64,000 bases of DNA from Aliarcobacter cryaerophilus. Its GTDB lineage: Bacteria; Campylobacterota; Campylobacteria; Campylobacterales; Arcobacteraceae. The position numbers and the translations under genes are program-made. The notes below the pieces were generated by a model that was not told the DNA's origin, did not search any database, and saw nothing but the letters and a program-made list of their open reading frames with translations. Within the stretch, counting starts at the first letter, position 1, and every line of letters begins with the position of its first letter. Below are positions 8,348 through 17,479 of this stretch, piece by piece. Where the stretch lies: contig NZ_CP060694.1 of the NCBI RefSeq assembly GCF_014352935.1, positions 1,798,001 to 1,862,000 on the forward strand, written 5' to 3'.

Positions 8348-9529
8348 TTATTCTAAAGGCTCATTTACTTCAATTTTACAATTATTATCTTTACAATTTA
8401 TATTTGCATCAAAATAGAAAATCTCGCTAACATCAATACCATCTTTTTTAAGTTTCATCCAAGCTTCAATAGATCTAGCTCCTGCACTACAGTTAAAAAT
8501 AATAGTTTTATTTTTAGGCAATTTTGAAACAATCTCTTTTGCTGAAAGCTTATCAGTTTCAATATTAATAGAACCATTGATATTTCCCTTTTTAAACTCT
8601 TTTGCTGGCAATACATTTACAATTTGTATATATTCTGGAACTTTATTATCAATAATAAGAGCTTTTAACCACTCACCATCAATACTTCCTTCATCTTTTC
8701 CAAGTTTTGCACCATTTTTACTAAATTCTGGTTTTTGTTCTTTTTTTACTGCATCAACTTTTTTAGCTCCAGCTGTTGTTGGAAGAGATTGTTTTTTCCA
8801 TTCAGGAAGACCTCCTGCATAAACAACAACATTTTTATAACCTAATTTATATAATTTATCTGCAACTATATTTGATTTTTCACACTCATAACCTGCACAA
8901 AAAACTACAATTTTTTCATCTTTATCTATAGGAAATCTTCCTACTAATTTATCAAAATTTGTATCAGGAATTGAAATACTTCCTAAAATAGTCTCTTGTA
9001 AATATTTAGCATTTGGTCTTGCATCTACTAGCAATGCACTATTATTTTCAAAATAAGCCTTAACTACTAATGTATCAACTTCTAAATAATCTTTTTTAGA
9101 CCATTCAGGCTCACCAGCATTATAAACCTTAACATTCTTATGACCTTTTTTAATCAATAAATCTGCAACTATAGCACTTTTTGTACAAGCATAACCACCA
9201 CAAAATACTATAATCTCTTTATCTTTTGAAATATCAGCTATTTGTTTATATCCCTCTTCAAAATCAGTATCTGCAATATTCAAACTTGAAGGGATAGTTC
9301 CTCTTTGATATTTAACTTGAGGTCTTGCATCTATTAAAATTGCTTCTACAGCTCCCCTATTTCCAACTCCAATCATTTTTTTAACATAATCGAAATCAAC
9401 CTCTTTTAATTTATGCTTTTTCATAAGCTCTTTTACTTCACTTGAAGGTTCTTTTAAATCAACCACTTCTTCTGCATTTAATTGAAGAAACATCAAAACC
9501 ATAGCGAAAATTGCTAATAACTTTTTCAT
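8348..9529 (-). CDS. exported protein with three rhodanese domains
   Basis: 393 residues with a signal peptide (MKKLLAIFAMVLMFLQLNA). Three rhodanese-like repeats follow, each with a Cys at the active-site loop: CGGYACTKS (domain 1), CAGYECEKS (domain 2) and CSAGARS (domain 3). Rhodaneses carry sulfane sulfur on this Cys. The gene lies 26 bases after a sulfide:quinone-oxidoreductase-like flavoprotein and is probably cotranscribed with it. It may therefore take polysulfide or sulfane sulfur produced in the periplasm, which is an inference from context. Ribosome site AGGGG. Confidence 0.85.
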   Translation of the reverse strand: MKKLLAIFAMVLMFLQLNAEEVVDLKEPSSEVKELMKKHKLKEVDFDYVKKMIGVGNRGAVEAILIDARPQVKYQRGTIPSSLNIADTDFEEGYKQIADISKDKEIIVFCGGYACTKSAIVADLLIKKGHKNVKVYNAGEPEWSKKDYLEVDTLVVKAYFENNSALLVDARPNAKYLQETILGSISIPDTNFDKLVGRFPIDKDEKIVVFCAGYECEKSNIVADKLYKLGYKNVVVYAGGLPEWKKQSLPTTAGAKKVDAVKKEQKPEFSKNGAKLGKDEGSIDGEWLKALIIDNKVPEYIQIVNVLPAKEFKKGNINGSINIETDKLSAKEIVSKLPKNKTIIFNCSAGARSIEAWMKLKKDGIDVSEIFYFDANINCKDNNCKIEVNEPLE

Positions 9530-9555
9530 TTTATACCCCTTTATTTAAATTTTAA

Positions 9556-11025
9556 TTATGCTTTACCACTTAACATTCCATGCATAGTCATAGGTTTTAA
9601 CATATACACTTTCATTAACCACCAAATCCATCTCTCTTGTGTTGGGTCCAAAGGAAATGACGGAGTTGGTTTTGCCGTCCAGTCAAACTCTGCTAACATT
9701 ACTTTTCCTATATCTGTAATAAGTGGACAAACTGTATATCCTCCAAAATACTCTTTTGGTTCTTTTCCTTCCATGACTGAAATCAAATTATCAACCAATA
9801 CTTTATACTGTTTTCTTACAGTTCCACCTGTTTTTCCCATAGGAACAGCTGCTATATCTCCAAGAGCAAAAATATTGCTATATTTTACGTGTTGTAGTGT
9901 CTCTTTATTTACAGGAATCCATCCTTTATCTGAACCTATTTCAGATTTTCCAATCTCATCTGGTGCTTTTTGAGGCGGTGTTATATGTAAAAAGTCAAAA
10001 GGTACTTCAACTTTTTGATTTTTCTTTACAATTTCATGCTCTTCTAAATCTTTATCATATTCACCTTTTTCTTCCCAGTGTTTATTAAATATTGCTATTT
10101 TTTTTGAAATATCAACTCCAACTAAATTATGATTAAAATTCCACTTCATATCTCTTGCAATAAACTGTTTTTCAATTGCATCTGCATACTCTTTTACACT
10201 AAAAAGTTTATCGCTATTATCATAATATGTTAAATCAACATTTCCTCTAGCATTCGCTTCATTTAGTCTTGAATTTACCAAATACATAACTTTTTTTGGT
10301 GCTCCACCGCATTTTACAGCTGTATTTGGAGCTGTAAAAATAGCTTTTAATTTTTCACCTGATTTTGCTCTTTCTATAAATGTTTGAGTCTGTTTCCACA
10401 TATCCTCTGCACTATCAATATTATAAACAGATGTTATTCCACTATTTCCAAAAACTTTTAAAATTTTAGATGCATCGCCATTTGTATATGCTTCTCCTAT
10501 TTCCTCAAGACCTTTTATAGCACCAAAGTCTAAAACAACTCCAGCTGCAACTATCATAAAATCATAATCTAAAATATCTCCAGAAGCCAAAGTAACTCTA
10601 TTTGCTTCAGGATTAAAATCTACTGCTTTATCCTTTATTAAAGTTACTCCCTTTGGTAAAAAATCTTTTGTTTCATAAACTAACTCATCTTTTGAAGAGT
10701 AAACTCCACTTGCCAACAAAGTAGTTCCAGCTTGATATGATACAGATTTTGGATTTGGCTCAATTATTGTAATATCAGGTTCACTTAAAGTATTTGACAA
10801 TCTAGCTGCTGTTGAAATTCCAGCTAGACCTCCACCAATAATTAGTATTTTTCCTTTTGCTTCACTAGCTTTTGCAACAGTTGAAGCTTTAACCTCTGTT
10901 CCTCCAGCTAAAAAAGCAGCTCCACTAAGACCTGCAAGCTTAAAAGCATCTCTTCTTGAGATTCCAGCTTTTTTTAATTCGCTATCTACTACTTCTAATG
11001 CTTTTTTCATCTCATCATTTTTCAT
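9556..11025 (-). CDS. Tat-exported FAD-dependent oxidoreductase, sulfide:quinone oxidoreductase / FccB-like
   Basis: 489 residues. A twin-arginine signal (SRRDAFKLAGLSG, Arg24-Arg25) is preceded by about 20 extra residues. A dinucleotide fold follows (ILIIGGGLAGIS) and a second FAD contact (IFALGDIAA). Two cysteines sit where SQR enzymes have their redox pair: VKCGGAPKK (C239) and YTVCPL (C433). The likely reaction is sulfide oxidation to polysulfide, passing electrons to quinone or a cytochrome. Export and the rhodanese neighbour fit periplasmic sulfur chemistry. A sulfide dehydrogenase flavoprotein (FccB/SoxF) is the alternative. Confidence 0.8.
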   Translation of the reverse strand: MKNDEMKKALEVVDSELKKAGISRRDAFKLAGLSGAAFLAGGTEVKASTVAKASEAKGKILIIGGGLAGISTAARLSNTLSEPDITIIEPNPKSVSYQAGTTLLASGVYSSKDELVYETKDFLPKGVTLIKDKAVDFNPEANRVTLASGDILDYDFMIVAAGVVLDFGAIKGLEEIGEAYTNGDASKILKVFGNSGITSVYNIDSAEDMWKQTQTFIERAKSGEKLKAIFTAPNTAVKCGGAPKKVMYLVNSRLNEANARGNVDLTYYDNSDKLFSVKEYADAIEKQFIARDMKWNFNHNLVGVDISKKIAIFNKHWEEKGEYDKDLEEHEIVKKNQKVEVPFDFLHITPPQKAPDEIGKSEIGSDKGWIPVNKETLQHVKYSNIFALGDIAAVPMGKTGGTVRKQYKVLVDNLISVMEGKEPKEYFGGYTVCPLITDIGKVMLAEFDWTAKPTPSFPLDPTQERWIWWLMKVYMLKPMTMHGMLSGKA

Positions 11026-11068
11026 TAAAATTTCCTTTTGACAAAATATGATATATATTATCTAAAAA

Positions 11069-11074
11069 ATTATA
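11069..11074 (-). promoter_or_regulatory. -10 box for the SQR-like/rhodanese operon
   Basis: TATAAT on the minus strand, 43 bases before the ATG. An imperfect palindrome (CTTACTTAAATAAG, 11083-11096) overlaps the spacer upstream and could be an operator. Confidence 0.5.
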
Positions 11075-11121
11075 ATATTACTCTTACTTAAATAAGATAT
11101 TATTTTAAAAAAGTTATTAGT

Positions 11122-11703
11122 TTAATTTATAATATTAAGAGCTTTTTCATACTCTTTTTTCTCGTTTATATTCAAAAATTCATCTTCATCATCAAAATTT
11201 ATAATTTGATATTTTGAATTTTTTACTAAATAATTTATTTTATGAATATCGTTTTTGATCATTTTTTCAATAATTTCATTTAAATTATTTGAAAATACTC
11301 CACAAAGATTGTGAGTTCTTTGAGATGTTTGAGCAATTGTAATATCAAAATTATTTGAATTTTCTAGAAGTTTTTTTATTGAAGATATTTTAATTAAAGG
11401 TGTATCAACTGTTATTATAAAAACTTTATCAAATTTTTCAAGTATTGTTTGGAGTGCAAGAATTGGAGAGTAGATATCTTGATTTTTATCTAAAATTAGT
11501 TTTGATTTATCTTTTAAAAAATCAAATTTATCATTTTTTGAAGAGATATAGATATCTTTAAAATATGGTTTTAATCTATTAAATTGGAACTCTATTAAAG
11601 AGTTTGAAGAAGAAAATGGAAGAAGAGATTTATCTTCCCCCATACGAGAGCTTTTTCCTCCACTTAAAATAACACAAGGTATTTCAAATGGATTTATATT
11701 CAT
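11122..11703 (-). CDS. mobA: molybdenum cofactor guanylyltransferase
   Basis: Joins GMP to molybdopterin to make the MGD cofactor used by DMSO-reductase-family enzymes. 193 residues, normal for MobA. The nucleotide-binding start VILSGGKSSRMGEDKSLLPF is diagnostic, and TVDTPLIKI gives the metal-binding Asp motif. It begins 2 bases after the leuC stop and is likely cotranscribed, although the two functions are unrelated. The ribosome site is weak (AAGAAG). Confidence 0.9.
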   Translation of the reverse strand: MNINPFEIPCVILSGGKSSRMGEDKSLLPFSSSNSLIEFQFNRLKPYFKDIYISSKNDKFDFLKDKSKLILDKNQDIYSPILALQTILEKFDKVFIITVDTPLIKISSIKKLLENSNNFDITIAQTSQRTHNLCGVFSNNLNEIIEKMIKNDIHKINYLVKNSKYQIINFDDEDEFLNINEKKEYEKALNIIN

Positions 11704-11705
11704 AA

Positions 11706-12986
11706 TTATAAACTTCTTGGGTCTGTAATATATCCAGAAATTGCACTTGCAGCTGCAACAGCACTATTTGCTAAATATATTTTAGAACTTCTACTTCCCA
11801 TTCTTCCAACAAAGTTTCTATTAGTTGTAGAGATACAAACTTCACCATCTCCTAAAATTCCCATATATCCACCTAAACATGCACCACAAGTTGGATTTGA
11901 AACAACTGCTCCTGCATCAACTAAAGTATCAATATATCCTAATTTTGTTGCATCTCTTAGAATTTTTTGAGTACCAGGTGTTAAAATAAGTCTTACATGT
12001 CGTGCAACTTTTTTACCTTTTAAGATTTCAGCAGCAACCTTAAAATCACTTAATCTTCCATTTGTACAGCTTCCAATAAATACTTGATCAACTCTTATAT
12101 TATCACTAACTGCTTGTGAAACACTGTGACCATTTGATGGTAAAAATGGATATGCAATTACAGGTTCAAGTTTTTCAACATCTATCTCTATCACTTGACA
12201 ATAGTTTGCATCTTCATCGCTATAGTGAATTTTTGGCTCTGCTCTTAATCCATTATTATTTTTAGCAACTGTATCTAAAAACTCTTTTGTAATCTCATCA
12301 TATGCAACAATTCCATTTTTAGCACCTGCTTCAATAGCCATATTACATAAAGAGAATCTGTCATCCATGCTTAAATATTGGATTGTATCACCTGTGAACT
12401 CTAAAGCTTTATATAAAGCTCCATCAACACCTAAAATTCTAATAATTTCAAGTATTAAATCTTTTCCAGTTACATATTGTGATGGTTTTCCTTTGAATAC
12501 AACTTTGATTGATTCAGGAACTTTAAACCAATTTCCACCTGTAATCATTCCAAAAGAGATATCTGTACTTCCCATTCCAGTACTAAATGCTCCTAAAGCA
12601 CCATGAGTACATGTATGAGAATCTGCACCAATAATAACATCACCTGGAATAACTAAACCTTTTTCAGGTAAAAGTGCATGCTCAATTCCCATATCTTTTT
12701 CATCAAAAAAGTTTTTAAGATTGTGTTTATAAGCAAAATCTCTTGAAATTTTTGCTTGGTTTGCACTTGCAATATCTTTTGCTGGAATAAAGTGATCTAA
12801 AACTATTGCAAATCCATCTGGATTTGCAAGTTTTTCAAAGCCACCATCTTCGAAAGCTTTTATTGAAATTGGAGTTGTAATATCATTTCCAATTACCATA
12901 TCTATTGGACTTCTTACAATCTCTCCAGCAAAAACTTTTTTTCCTACATGCTCACTGAATATCTTTTCTGTTATTGTTTGACCCAT
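11706..12986 (-). CDS. leuC: 3-isopropylmalate dehydratase large subunit
   Basis: With LeuD, isomerises 2-isopropylmalate to 3-isopropylmalate in leucine synthesis. The 426-residue product has aconitase-family motifs: GADSHTCTHGALGAFSTGMG, and the three 4Fe-4S cysteines in GSCTNGRLSDF and TCGACLGGYMG, then TTNRNFVGRMGS. This is the short LeuC/HACN type without the swivel domain. No leuD lies nearby, so the small subunit must be elsewhere. Homoaconitase is a less likely alternative. Ribosome site AGGA. Confidence 0.9.
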   Translation of the reverse strand: MGQTITEKIFSEHVGKKVFAGEIVRSPIDMVIGNDITTPISIKAFEDGGFEKLANPDGFAIVLDHFIPAKDIASANQAKISRDFAYKHNLKNFFDEKDMGIEHALLPEKGLVIPGDVIIGADSHTCTHGALGAFSTGMGSTDISFGMITGGNWFKVPESIKVVFKGKPSQYVTGKDLILEIIRILGVDGALYKALEFTGDTIQYLSMDDRFSLCNMAIEAGAKNGIVAYDEITKEFLDTVAKNNNGLRAEPKIHYSDEDANYCQVIEIDVEKLEPVIAYPFLPSNGHSVSQAVSDNIRVDQVFIGSCTNGRLSDFKVAAEILKGKKVARHVRLILTPGTQKILRDATKLGYIDTLVDAGAVVSNPTCGACLGGYMGILGDGEVCISTTNRNFVGRMGSRSSKIYLANSAVAAASAISGYITDPRSL

Positions 12987-13028
12987 TTTTTTATCCTAAC
13001 TATTCTTATTTTTCAAAATTTAGGTTAG

Positions 13029-13034
13029 ATTATA
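13029..13034 (-). promoter_or_regulatory. -10 box for leuC-mobA
   Basis: TATAAT on the minus strand (GATATAATC), 42 bases upstream of the leuC ATG. Confidence 0.55.
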
Positions 13035-13067
13035 TCTAAAACTTTTTTAATATATTGTTTTAAATTT

Positions 13068-13427
13068 CTATATAAAACTATTTATAATATCCTCTATTCT
13101 AGCAGGTGGTCTTACTATAAAAGCCTTGTTTTCTCCAACTAAAATTGGTCTTTGTATTAAAATTGGATTTAGCAAAACTGCATCTATTAACTTATCTTCC
13201 TCTTTTATATTTTCTAGTTTTAAATCTTTGTAAATCTCTTCACTTGTTCGCACTAAATCAAAAATAGAGATATTTATTTTTTTCAAAAGCTCTTTTAGTT
13301 CCTTTTTTGATGGTGGATTTGCAAGATAATCTCTTACTGATATTTCAAAACCATTTTGATCTAAAAAATCTTTTACACTATTTGATTTTGAGCAAGAGAT
13401 ATTGTGCCATAACTCTAATTTTTGCAT
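13068..13427 (-). CDS. arsC: arsenate reductase, ArsC (glutaredoxin-type) family
   Basis: 119 residues, thioredoxin-like fold. The N-terminal HNISCSKSN holds the catalytic Cys12. Arginines typical of true ArsC are present in LVRTSE, LIQRPIL and IVRPPARI, which favours arsenate reduction over the Spx/YffB branch. No arsR or arsenite pump is adjacent, so it stands alone in this window. Ribosome site AAGGAA before the ATG. Confidence 0.8.
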   Translation of the reverse strand: MQKLELWHNISCSKSNSVKDFLDQNGFEISVRDYLANPPSKKELKELLKKINISIFDLVRTSEEIYKDLKLENIKEEDKLIDAVLLNPILIQRPILVGENKAFIVRPPARIEDIINSFI

Positions 13428-13481
13428 ATAAATTCCTTGTTAATTAAAAAACAGTTGATATTATTTTAAAGATAGAAAATT

Positions 13482-13509
13482 TTAACTAAGGATAAAAACC
13501 CTCAGTTAA
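13482..13509 (-). terminator. terminator after prpF
   Basis: TTAACTAAGG / CCTCAGTTAA (one G-U pair in RNA) with an 8-base loop, about 20 bases beyond the prpF stop, followed on the minus strand by AATTTT. Confidence 0.55.
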
Positions 13510-13529
13510 GATTTTAAGATATAAATTTA

Positions 13530-14708
13530 TTAATTTAAAATTTCAGCAGGTGCGTAAACTTCACCCTTCATAATAATTCTTGCACTTCTGCTCATTGTAG
13601 CTTTATCAACAATATATTTTCCGTTTTCTTTTTTGATAACTGCTCCAACTTTTAGTGTTCCAGATGGATGACCAAACTCAACAGTAGTTTTCTCACCTCC
13701 ACCAGCAGCTAAATTTACTAAAGTTCCTTCAATACAAGCTGCAACTCCAATAGCTACACTTGCTGTTCCCATCATAGCATGGTGAAGTTTTTGCATAGAT
13801 AAAGCACGTACGTGTAAATCAATTTCGCTAGCTTTTACCTCTTTTCCACTTGAAGTTGTAAAATCACTTTTTGGAGCAACAAATGCAATTTTTGGAGTAT
13901 GTTGTCTAGTTTCTGCTTCTTTTAAATCACTTATAAGACCCATTTTTAAAGCACCATAACTTCTTATTTTTTCAAATCTAGCTAAGGCTTGGGCATCACT
14001 ATTAATATCAGCTTGAAGTTCTGTTCCTTTATATCCTATATCAGCAGCATTTAAAAATATTGTAGGAATTCCTGCTGTTATCATAGTTGCTTTAAATGTT
14101 CCAATTCCAGGAACTTCTAAATCATCTACTAAATTCCCAGTAGGAAATAATTCTTCACTTGGATCAACTGGTTCTGCAAATTCTAATAAAATCTCTTGGG
14201 CAGGGAAAGCAACACCATCAATATAGTAATCTCCCATCTCTTTTACTTGTCCATCAACCATTGTTACATAACAAAGAATTGTTTTTTTGATATTTGCTTG
14301 CCAAATTCTTACACAACAAACACCATTTTGTGGCACATTATCAACAAGTCCTTCATGAATAGCAAAAGGTCCAACTGCTGAACTTAAATTTCCACAATTT
14401 CCACTCCAATCCATAAAATCTTTGTCAATTGCAACTTGACCAAAATAGTAATCAACATCGTGGTTTGGTACAGTTGATTTTCCAACTAAAATTGCTTTAG
14501 AAGTACTTGAAGTTGCTCCTCCCATACCATCCATTTGTTGTTTATAAATATCAGGGCTTCCAACTATTCTTTGAAGAAGTTTATCTCTTTTTACTTTATC
14601 TTCTTGTGCCTCTTTTGGAAGATCTGCTATATTAAAAAATGTTCCTTTTGAAGTTCCACCTCTCATATATGTTGCTTTTACTCTTATTTGTGGTCTATAA
14701 CTACTCAT
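13530..14708 (-). CDS. prpF: 2-methylaconitate cis-trans isomerase
   Basis: Works with AcnD to turn 2-methylcitrate into the cis-aconitate form used by aconitase, in the methylcitrate cycle for propionate. 392 residues, normal for PrpF. Characteristic stretches are YMRGGTSKGTFF at the N-terminus, DGMGGATSSTSK and WSGNCGNLSSAVGPFA with the catalytic-loop Cys, and HAMMGTASVAIG. The ribosome site is a perfect TTAGGAGA. A terminator-like hairpin separates it from acnD. Confidence 0.95.
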   Translation of the reverse strand: MSSYRPQIRVKATYMRGGTSKGTFFNIADLPKEAQEDKVKRDKLLQRIVGSPDIYKQQMDGMGGATSSTSKAILVGKSTVPNHDVDYYFGQVAIDKDFMDWSGNCGNLSSAVGPFAIHEGLVDNVPQNGVCCVRIWQANIKKTILCYVTMVDGQVKEMGDYYIDGVAFPAQEILLEFAEPVDPSEELFPTGNLVDDLEVPGIGTFKATMITAGIPTIFLNAADIGYKGTELQADINSDAQALARFEKIRSYGALKMGLISDLKEAETRQHTPKIAFVAPKSDFTTSSGKEVKASEIDLHVRALSMQKLHHAMMGTASVAIGVAACIEGTLVNLAAGGGEKTTVEFGHPSGTLKVGAVIKKENGKYIVDKATMSRSARIIMKGEVYAPAEILN

Positions 14709-14782
14709 ATTTTCTCCTAAAATTTAAGCTTTTAAAACTTTTCAAAATGTATAAATTATATCACTTTAAAAAATTTTAAAAT

Positions 14783-14811
14783 TTAGGAATAGGGCAAAGC
14801 CCCAATCCTAA
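14783..14811 (-). terminator. hairpin terminator between acnD and prpF
   Basis: TTAGGATTGGGGC / GCCCTATTCCTAA read on the minus strand: 13 bp with one mismatch and one G-U pair, loop TTT, then an A/T tract ending in six T. It starts at the acnD stop and may lower prpF expression or stabilise the acnD mRNA end. Confidence 0.65.
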
Positions 14812-17403
14812 TTATTTATTTTCAGCAATAACATCTTTTGCGAATTTTTGTAAAATTCCACCAGCTTTGTAAACTTCAACTTCTGCAGAAGTATCTAATC
14901 TACAAGTTACTTTGAACTCTACTTTTTCACCATTTGCTCTAGTCATAGAAACTGTTAAATCACCTCTTGGTTCAATGTTTCCTAATATATCAAATGTCTC
15001 TGTTCCATCTATGTTGTAAGTGTGTCTTGTATCACCTTTTTTAAATTGTAGTGGTAAAACACCCATTCCAACAAGGTTAGTTCTATGAATTCTTTCAATT
15101 GATTCAGCAATTACAACTTCAACACCTGCAAGTCTTACACCTTTAGCTGCCCAGTCTCTTGAACTTCCTTGACCATAGTTTGTTCCAGCAACGATAATTA
15201 ATGGTTGTTTTCTTTCCATATAAGTCTCTATTGCTTCCCACATTCTTGACTCTTTGCCTTCTGGCATAATTTTTGTTAGGCTTCCTTGTTTTACTTTACC
15301 ATTCTCATCTTTAACCATTTCATTGTATAGTTTTGGATTTGCTAAAGTTGCTCTAAGTGCTGTGTTATGGTCACCTCTATGTGTTGCATAAGAGTTTAAA
15401 TCCTCAAGTGGTAATCCCATTTTTAAACAATACTCACCAGATGCACTATTTGCTTGAATAGCATTTGAAGGTGATAAGTGGTCTGTTGTAATATCATTTG
15501 GGAATACTCCAAGTGGTCTTAAGTTTTTAAGAGCTGGCATACTCATAAATGCATCTTCCCAATATGGTGGTTTTTGAATATATGTTGATTTTGCATCCCA
15601 TTTATAAAATGGCTCAGCTTTTGCACCTTTGTCTGATTTTGCAAACATTGGGTCATATATTTTTGCAAACATCTCTGGTTTTACAGATTTGTAAACAATT
15701 GCATCAATCTCTTCATCACTTGGCCAAAGATCTTTAAGTCTTACTTCATTTCCATTTTTATCAATTCCAATAACACCTGTTTCAATATTAACTCTAATAC
15801 TTCCAGCAAGTGCATATGCAACTACAAGTGGTGGAGAAGCTAAGAATGCCTCTTTAATAAATGGATGGATTCTTCCATCGAAGTTTCTATTTCCTGATAA
15901 AACAGCAGTTGTGTAAACACCACTTGCTGTTGCTTCAGCTTCAATTTTTGGATCAAGTGCACCACTCATTCCATTACATGTTGTACAAGCAAAACCTACA
16001 ATTCCAAATCCTAATTTCTCTAATTCACCTAAAAGACCTGAATCTTTTAAATATATTTCAGAAACTTTTGAACCAGGAGCAAGTGAAGATTTTACCCATC
16101 TTTTTCTTGTAAGTCCAAGCTCATTTGCTTTTTTAGCTAATAATCCAGCTGCAACAACGTTTCTTGGATTTGATGTGTTTGTACATGATGTAATAGCAGC
16201 AATTAAAACTGCACCATCTGGCATAACATCATTTGAAATTTCGATTTTTTTAGCAATTCCTCTATCATCAAGAGCTGATACAGGAAGAAGTTTATGTGGT
16301 TGAGATGGACCTGCTAATGTTCTTGTAACAGTAGTTAAATCAAATTTAATTGTTCTTGCATATGTTGCTTCACTTAAAGTATCTGCCCATAGACCATTTG
16401 CTTTTGCATAAGTTTCAACTAATTTTACTTGCTCAGGAGATCTTCCAGTGATTCTTAAATAATCAATAGTTCTATCATCAATAGCAAACATAGCAGCACT
16501 TGCACCATACTCAGGAGTCATATTTGAAATAGTTGCTCTATCACCTAAATCAAGATATTTAATTCCGCTTCCATAGAACTCTAAATATGCAGAAATAACA
16601 TTGTTATCTCTTAAAAAAGAAGTTAAAGATAAAGCTATATCAGTAGCAGTTATTCCAGCACCTCTAGTACCAGTAATTTCAACTCCAATGATTTCTGGAA
16701 CCCTCATATAAGATGGATTTCCAAGCATTACATTTTCAGCTTCAAGTCCACCAACTCCAACAGCAATAACTCCAAGAGCATCAACATGTGGTGTGTGTGA
16801 ATCAGTTCCAACAAGTGTATCAGGAGATGCAATACCATCAATATTGTGAATAACTGGAGACATTTTCTCAAGGTTAATTTGGTGCATAATACCATTTCCT
16901 GGAGGAATAACATCTACATTATCAAATGCTTTTTTAGTCCAGTTAATGAAATCAAATCTATCTGCATTTCTTCTATCTTCAATATCTCTATTTTTTTGGA
17001 AAGCATCTGGATCAAATCCACCACACTCAACTGCTAAAGAGTGGTCAACGATTAATTGAGTTGGAACAACTGGATTAATTTTTTGTGGATCTACACCTTC
17101 TTTAGCTACAGCTTCTCTAAGACCTGCTAAATCAACGAAAGCTGTAAGCCCTAAGATATCATGACAGATAACTCTTGAAGGATACCAAGGGAAATCTTTG
17201 TCTGTTCTTTTTTCTATTAATTGAATAAGTGAATCTTTTAAATCTTCACTTGGACATTTTCTAAGTAAGTTTTCTGCTAATACTCTTGATGTGTAGTTAA
17301 GTTTTGCAAAAGAACCAGGAGTGATATCTTCAACTGCACTTTTTACATCATAATATTTAGTATCTAAACCATCTAATTGTTTAAGATATTTTTCGTTTGT
17401 CAT
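14812..17403 (-). CDS. acnD: 2-methylisocitrate dehydratase, Fe-S dependent (AcnD)
   Basis: Aconitase-superfamily enzyme that dehydrates 2-methylcitrate to 2-methylaconitate, used together with PrpF. 863 residues. Motifs: GTDSHTPHVDALGVIAVGVG, SCTNTSNP, FACTTCNGMSG (cluster cysteines), LSGNRNFDGRIHPF, and in the swivel domain YGQGSSRDWAAKG. The prpF partner marks it as AcnD rather than housekeeping AcnA. It has a possible promoter of its own (TACAAT, minus, 17434-17439) just past the terminator after prpC. Ribosome site CGGAAA is moderate. Confidence 0.93.
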   Translation of the reverse strand: MTNEKYLKQLDGLDTKYYDVKSAVEDITPGSFAKLNYTSRVLAENLLRKCPSEDLKDSLIQLIEKRTDKDFPWYPSRVICHDILGLTAFVDLAGLREAVAKEGVDPQKINPVVPTQLIVDHSLAVECGGFDPDAFQKNRDIEDRRNADRFDFINWTKKAFDNVDVIPPGNGIMHQINLEKMSPVIHNIDGIASPDTLVGTDSHTPHVDALGVIAVGVGGLEAENVMLGNPSYMRVPEIIGVEITGTRGAGITATDIALSLTSFLRDNNVISAYLEFYGSGIKYLDLGDRATISNMTPEYGASAAMFAIDDRTIDYLRITGRSPEQVKLVETYAKANGLWADTLSEATYARTIKFDLTTVTRTLAGPSQPHKLLPVSALDDRGIAKKIEISNDVMPDGAVLIAAITSCTNTSNPRNVVAAGLLAKKANELGLTRKRWVKSSLAPGSKVSEIYLKDSGLLGELEKLGFGIVGFACTTCNGMSGALDPKIEAEATASGVYTTAVLSGNRNFDGRIHPFIKEAFLASPPLVVAYALAGSIRVNIETGVIGIDKNGNEVRLKDLWPSDEEIDAIVYKSVKPEMFAKIYDPMFAKSDKGAKAEPFYKWDAKSTYIQKPPYWEDAFMSMPALKNLRPLGVFPNDITTDHLSPSNAIQANSASGEYCLKMGLPLEDLNSYATHRGDHNTALRATLANPKLYNEMVKDENGKVKQGSLTKIMPEGKESRMWEAIETYMERKQPLIIVAGTNYGQGSSRDWAAKGVRLAGVEVVIAESIERIHRTNLVGMGVLPLQFKKGDTRHTYNIDGTETFDILGNIEPRGDLTVSMTRANGEKVEFKVTCRLDTSAEVEVYKAGGILQKFAKDVIAENK

Positions 17404-17444
17404 TTTATTTTCCGTTTTCTATTTTTTAAAATTTATTGTAAAAA

Positions 17445-17474
17445 AAAATTTAGGCTAAATTTAGCCTAAATTTT
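17445..17474 (-). terminator. strong terminator between prpC and acnD
   Basis: A perfect palindrome AAATTTAGGCTAAA / TTTAGCCTAAATTT begins 6 bases after the prpC stop and runs on the minus strand into a tract of nine T. It is a textbook Rho-independent terminator inside the methylcitrate gene cluster. Confidence 0.8.
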
Positions 17475-17479
17475 AAAGA

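Noticed and set aside
15549-17037. Several 60-83-codon frames on the plus strand inside acnD
   Set aside because: They are antisense shadows of a strong coding region, with unnatural Leu/Gln/His-rich composition and no ribosome sites.
14812-17403. Housekeeping aconitase AcnA
   Set aside because: Position between prpC and prpF and the PrpF partner indicate AcnD.
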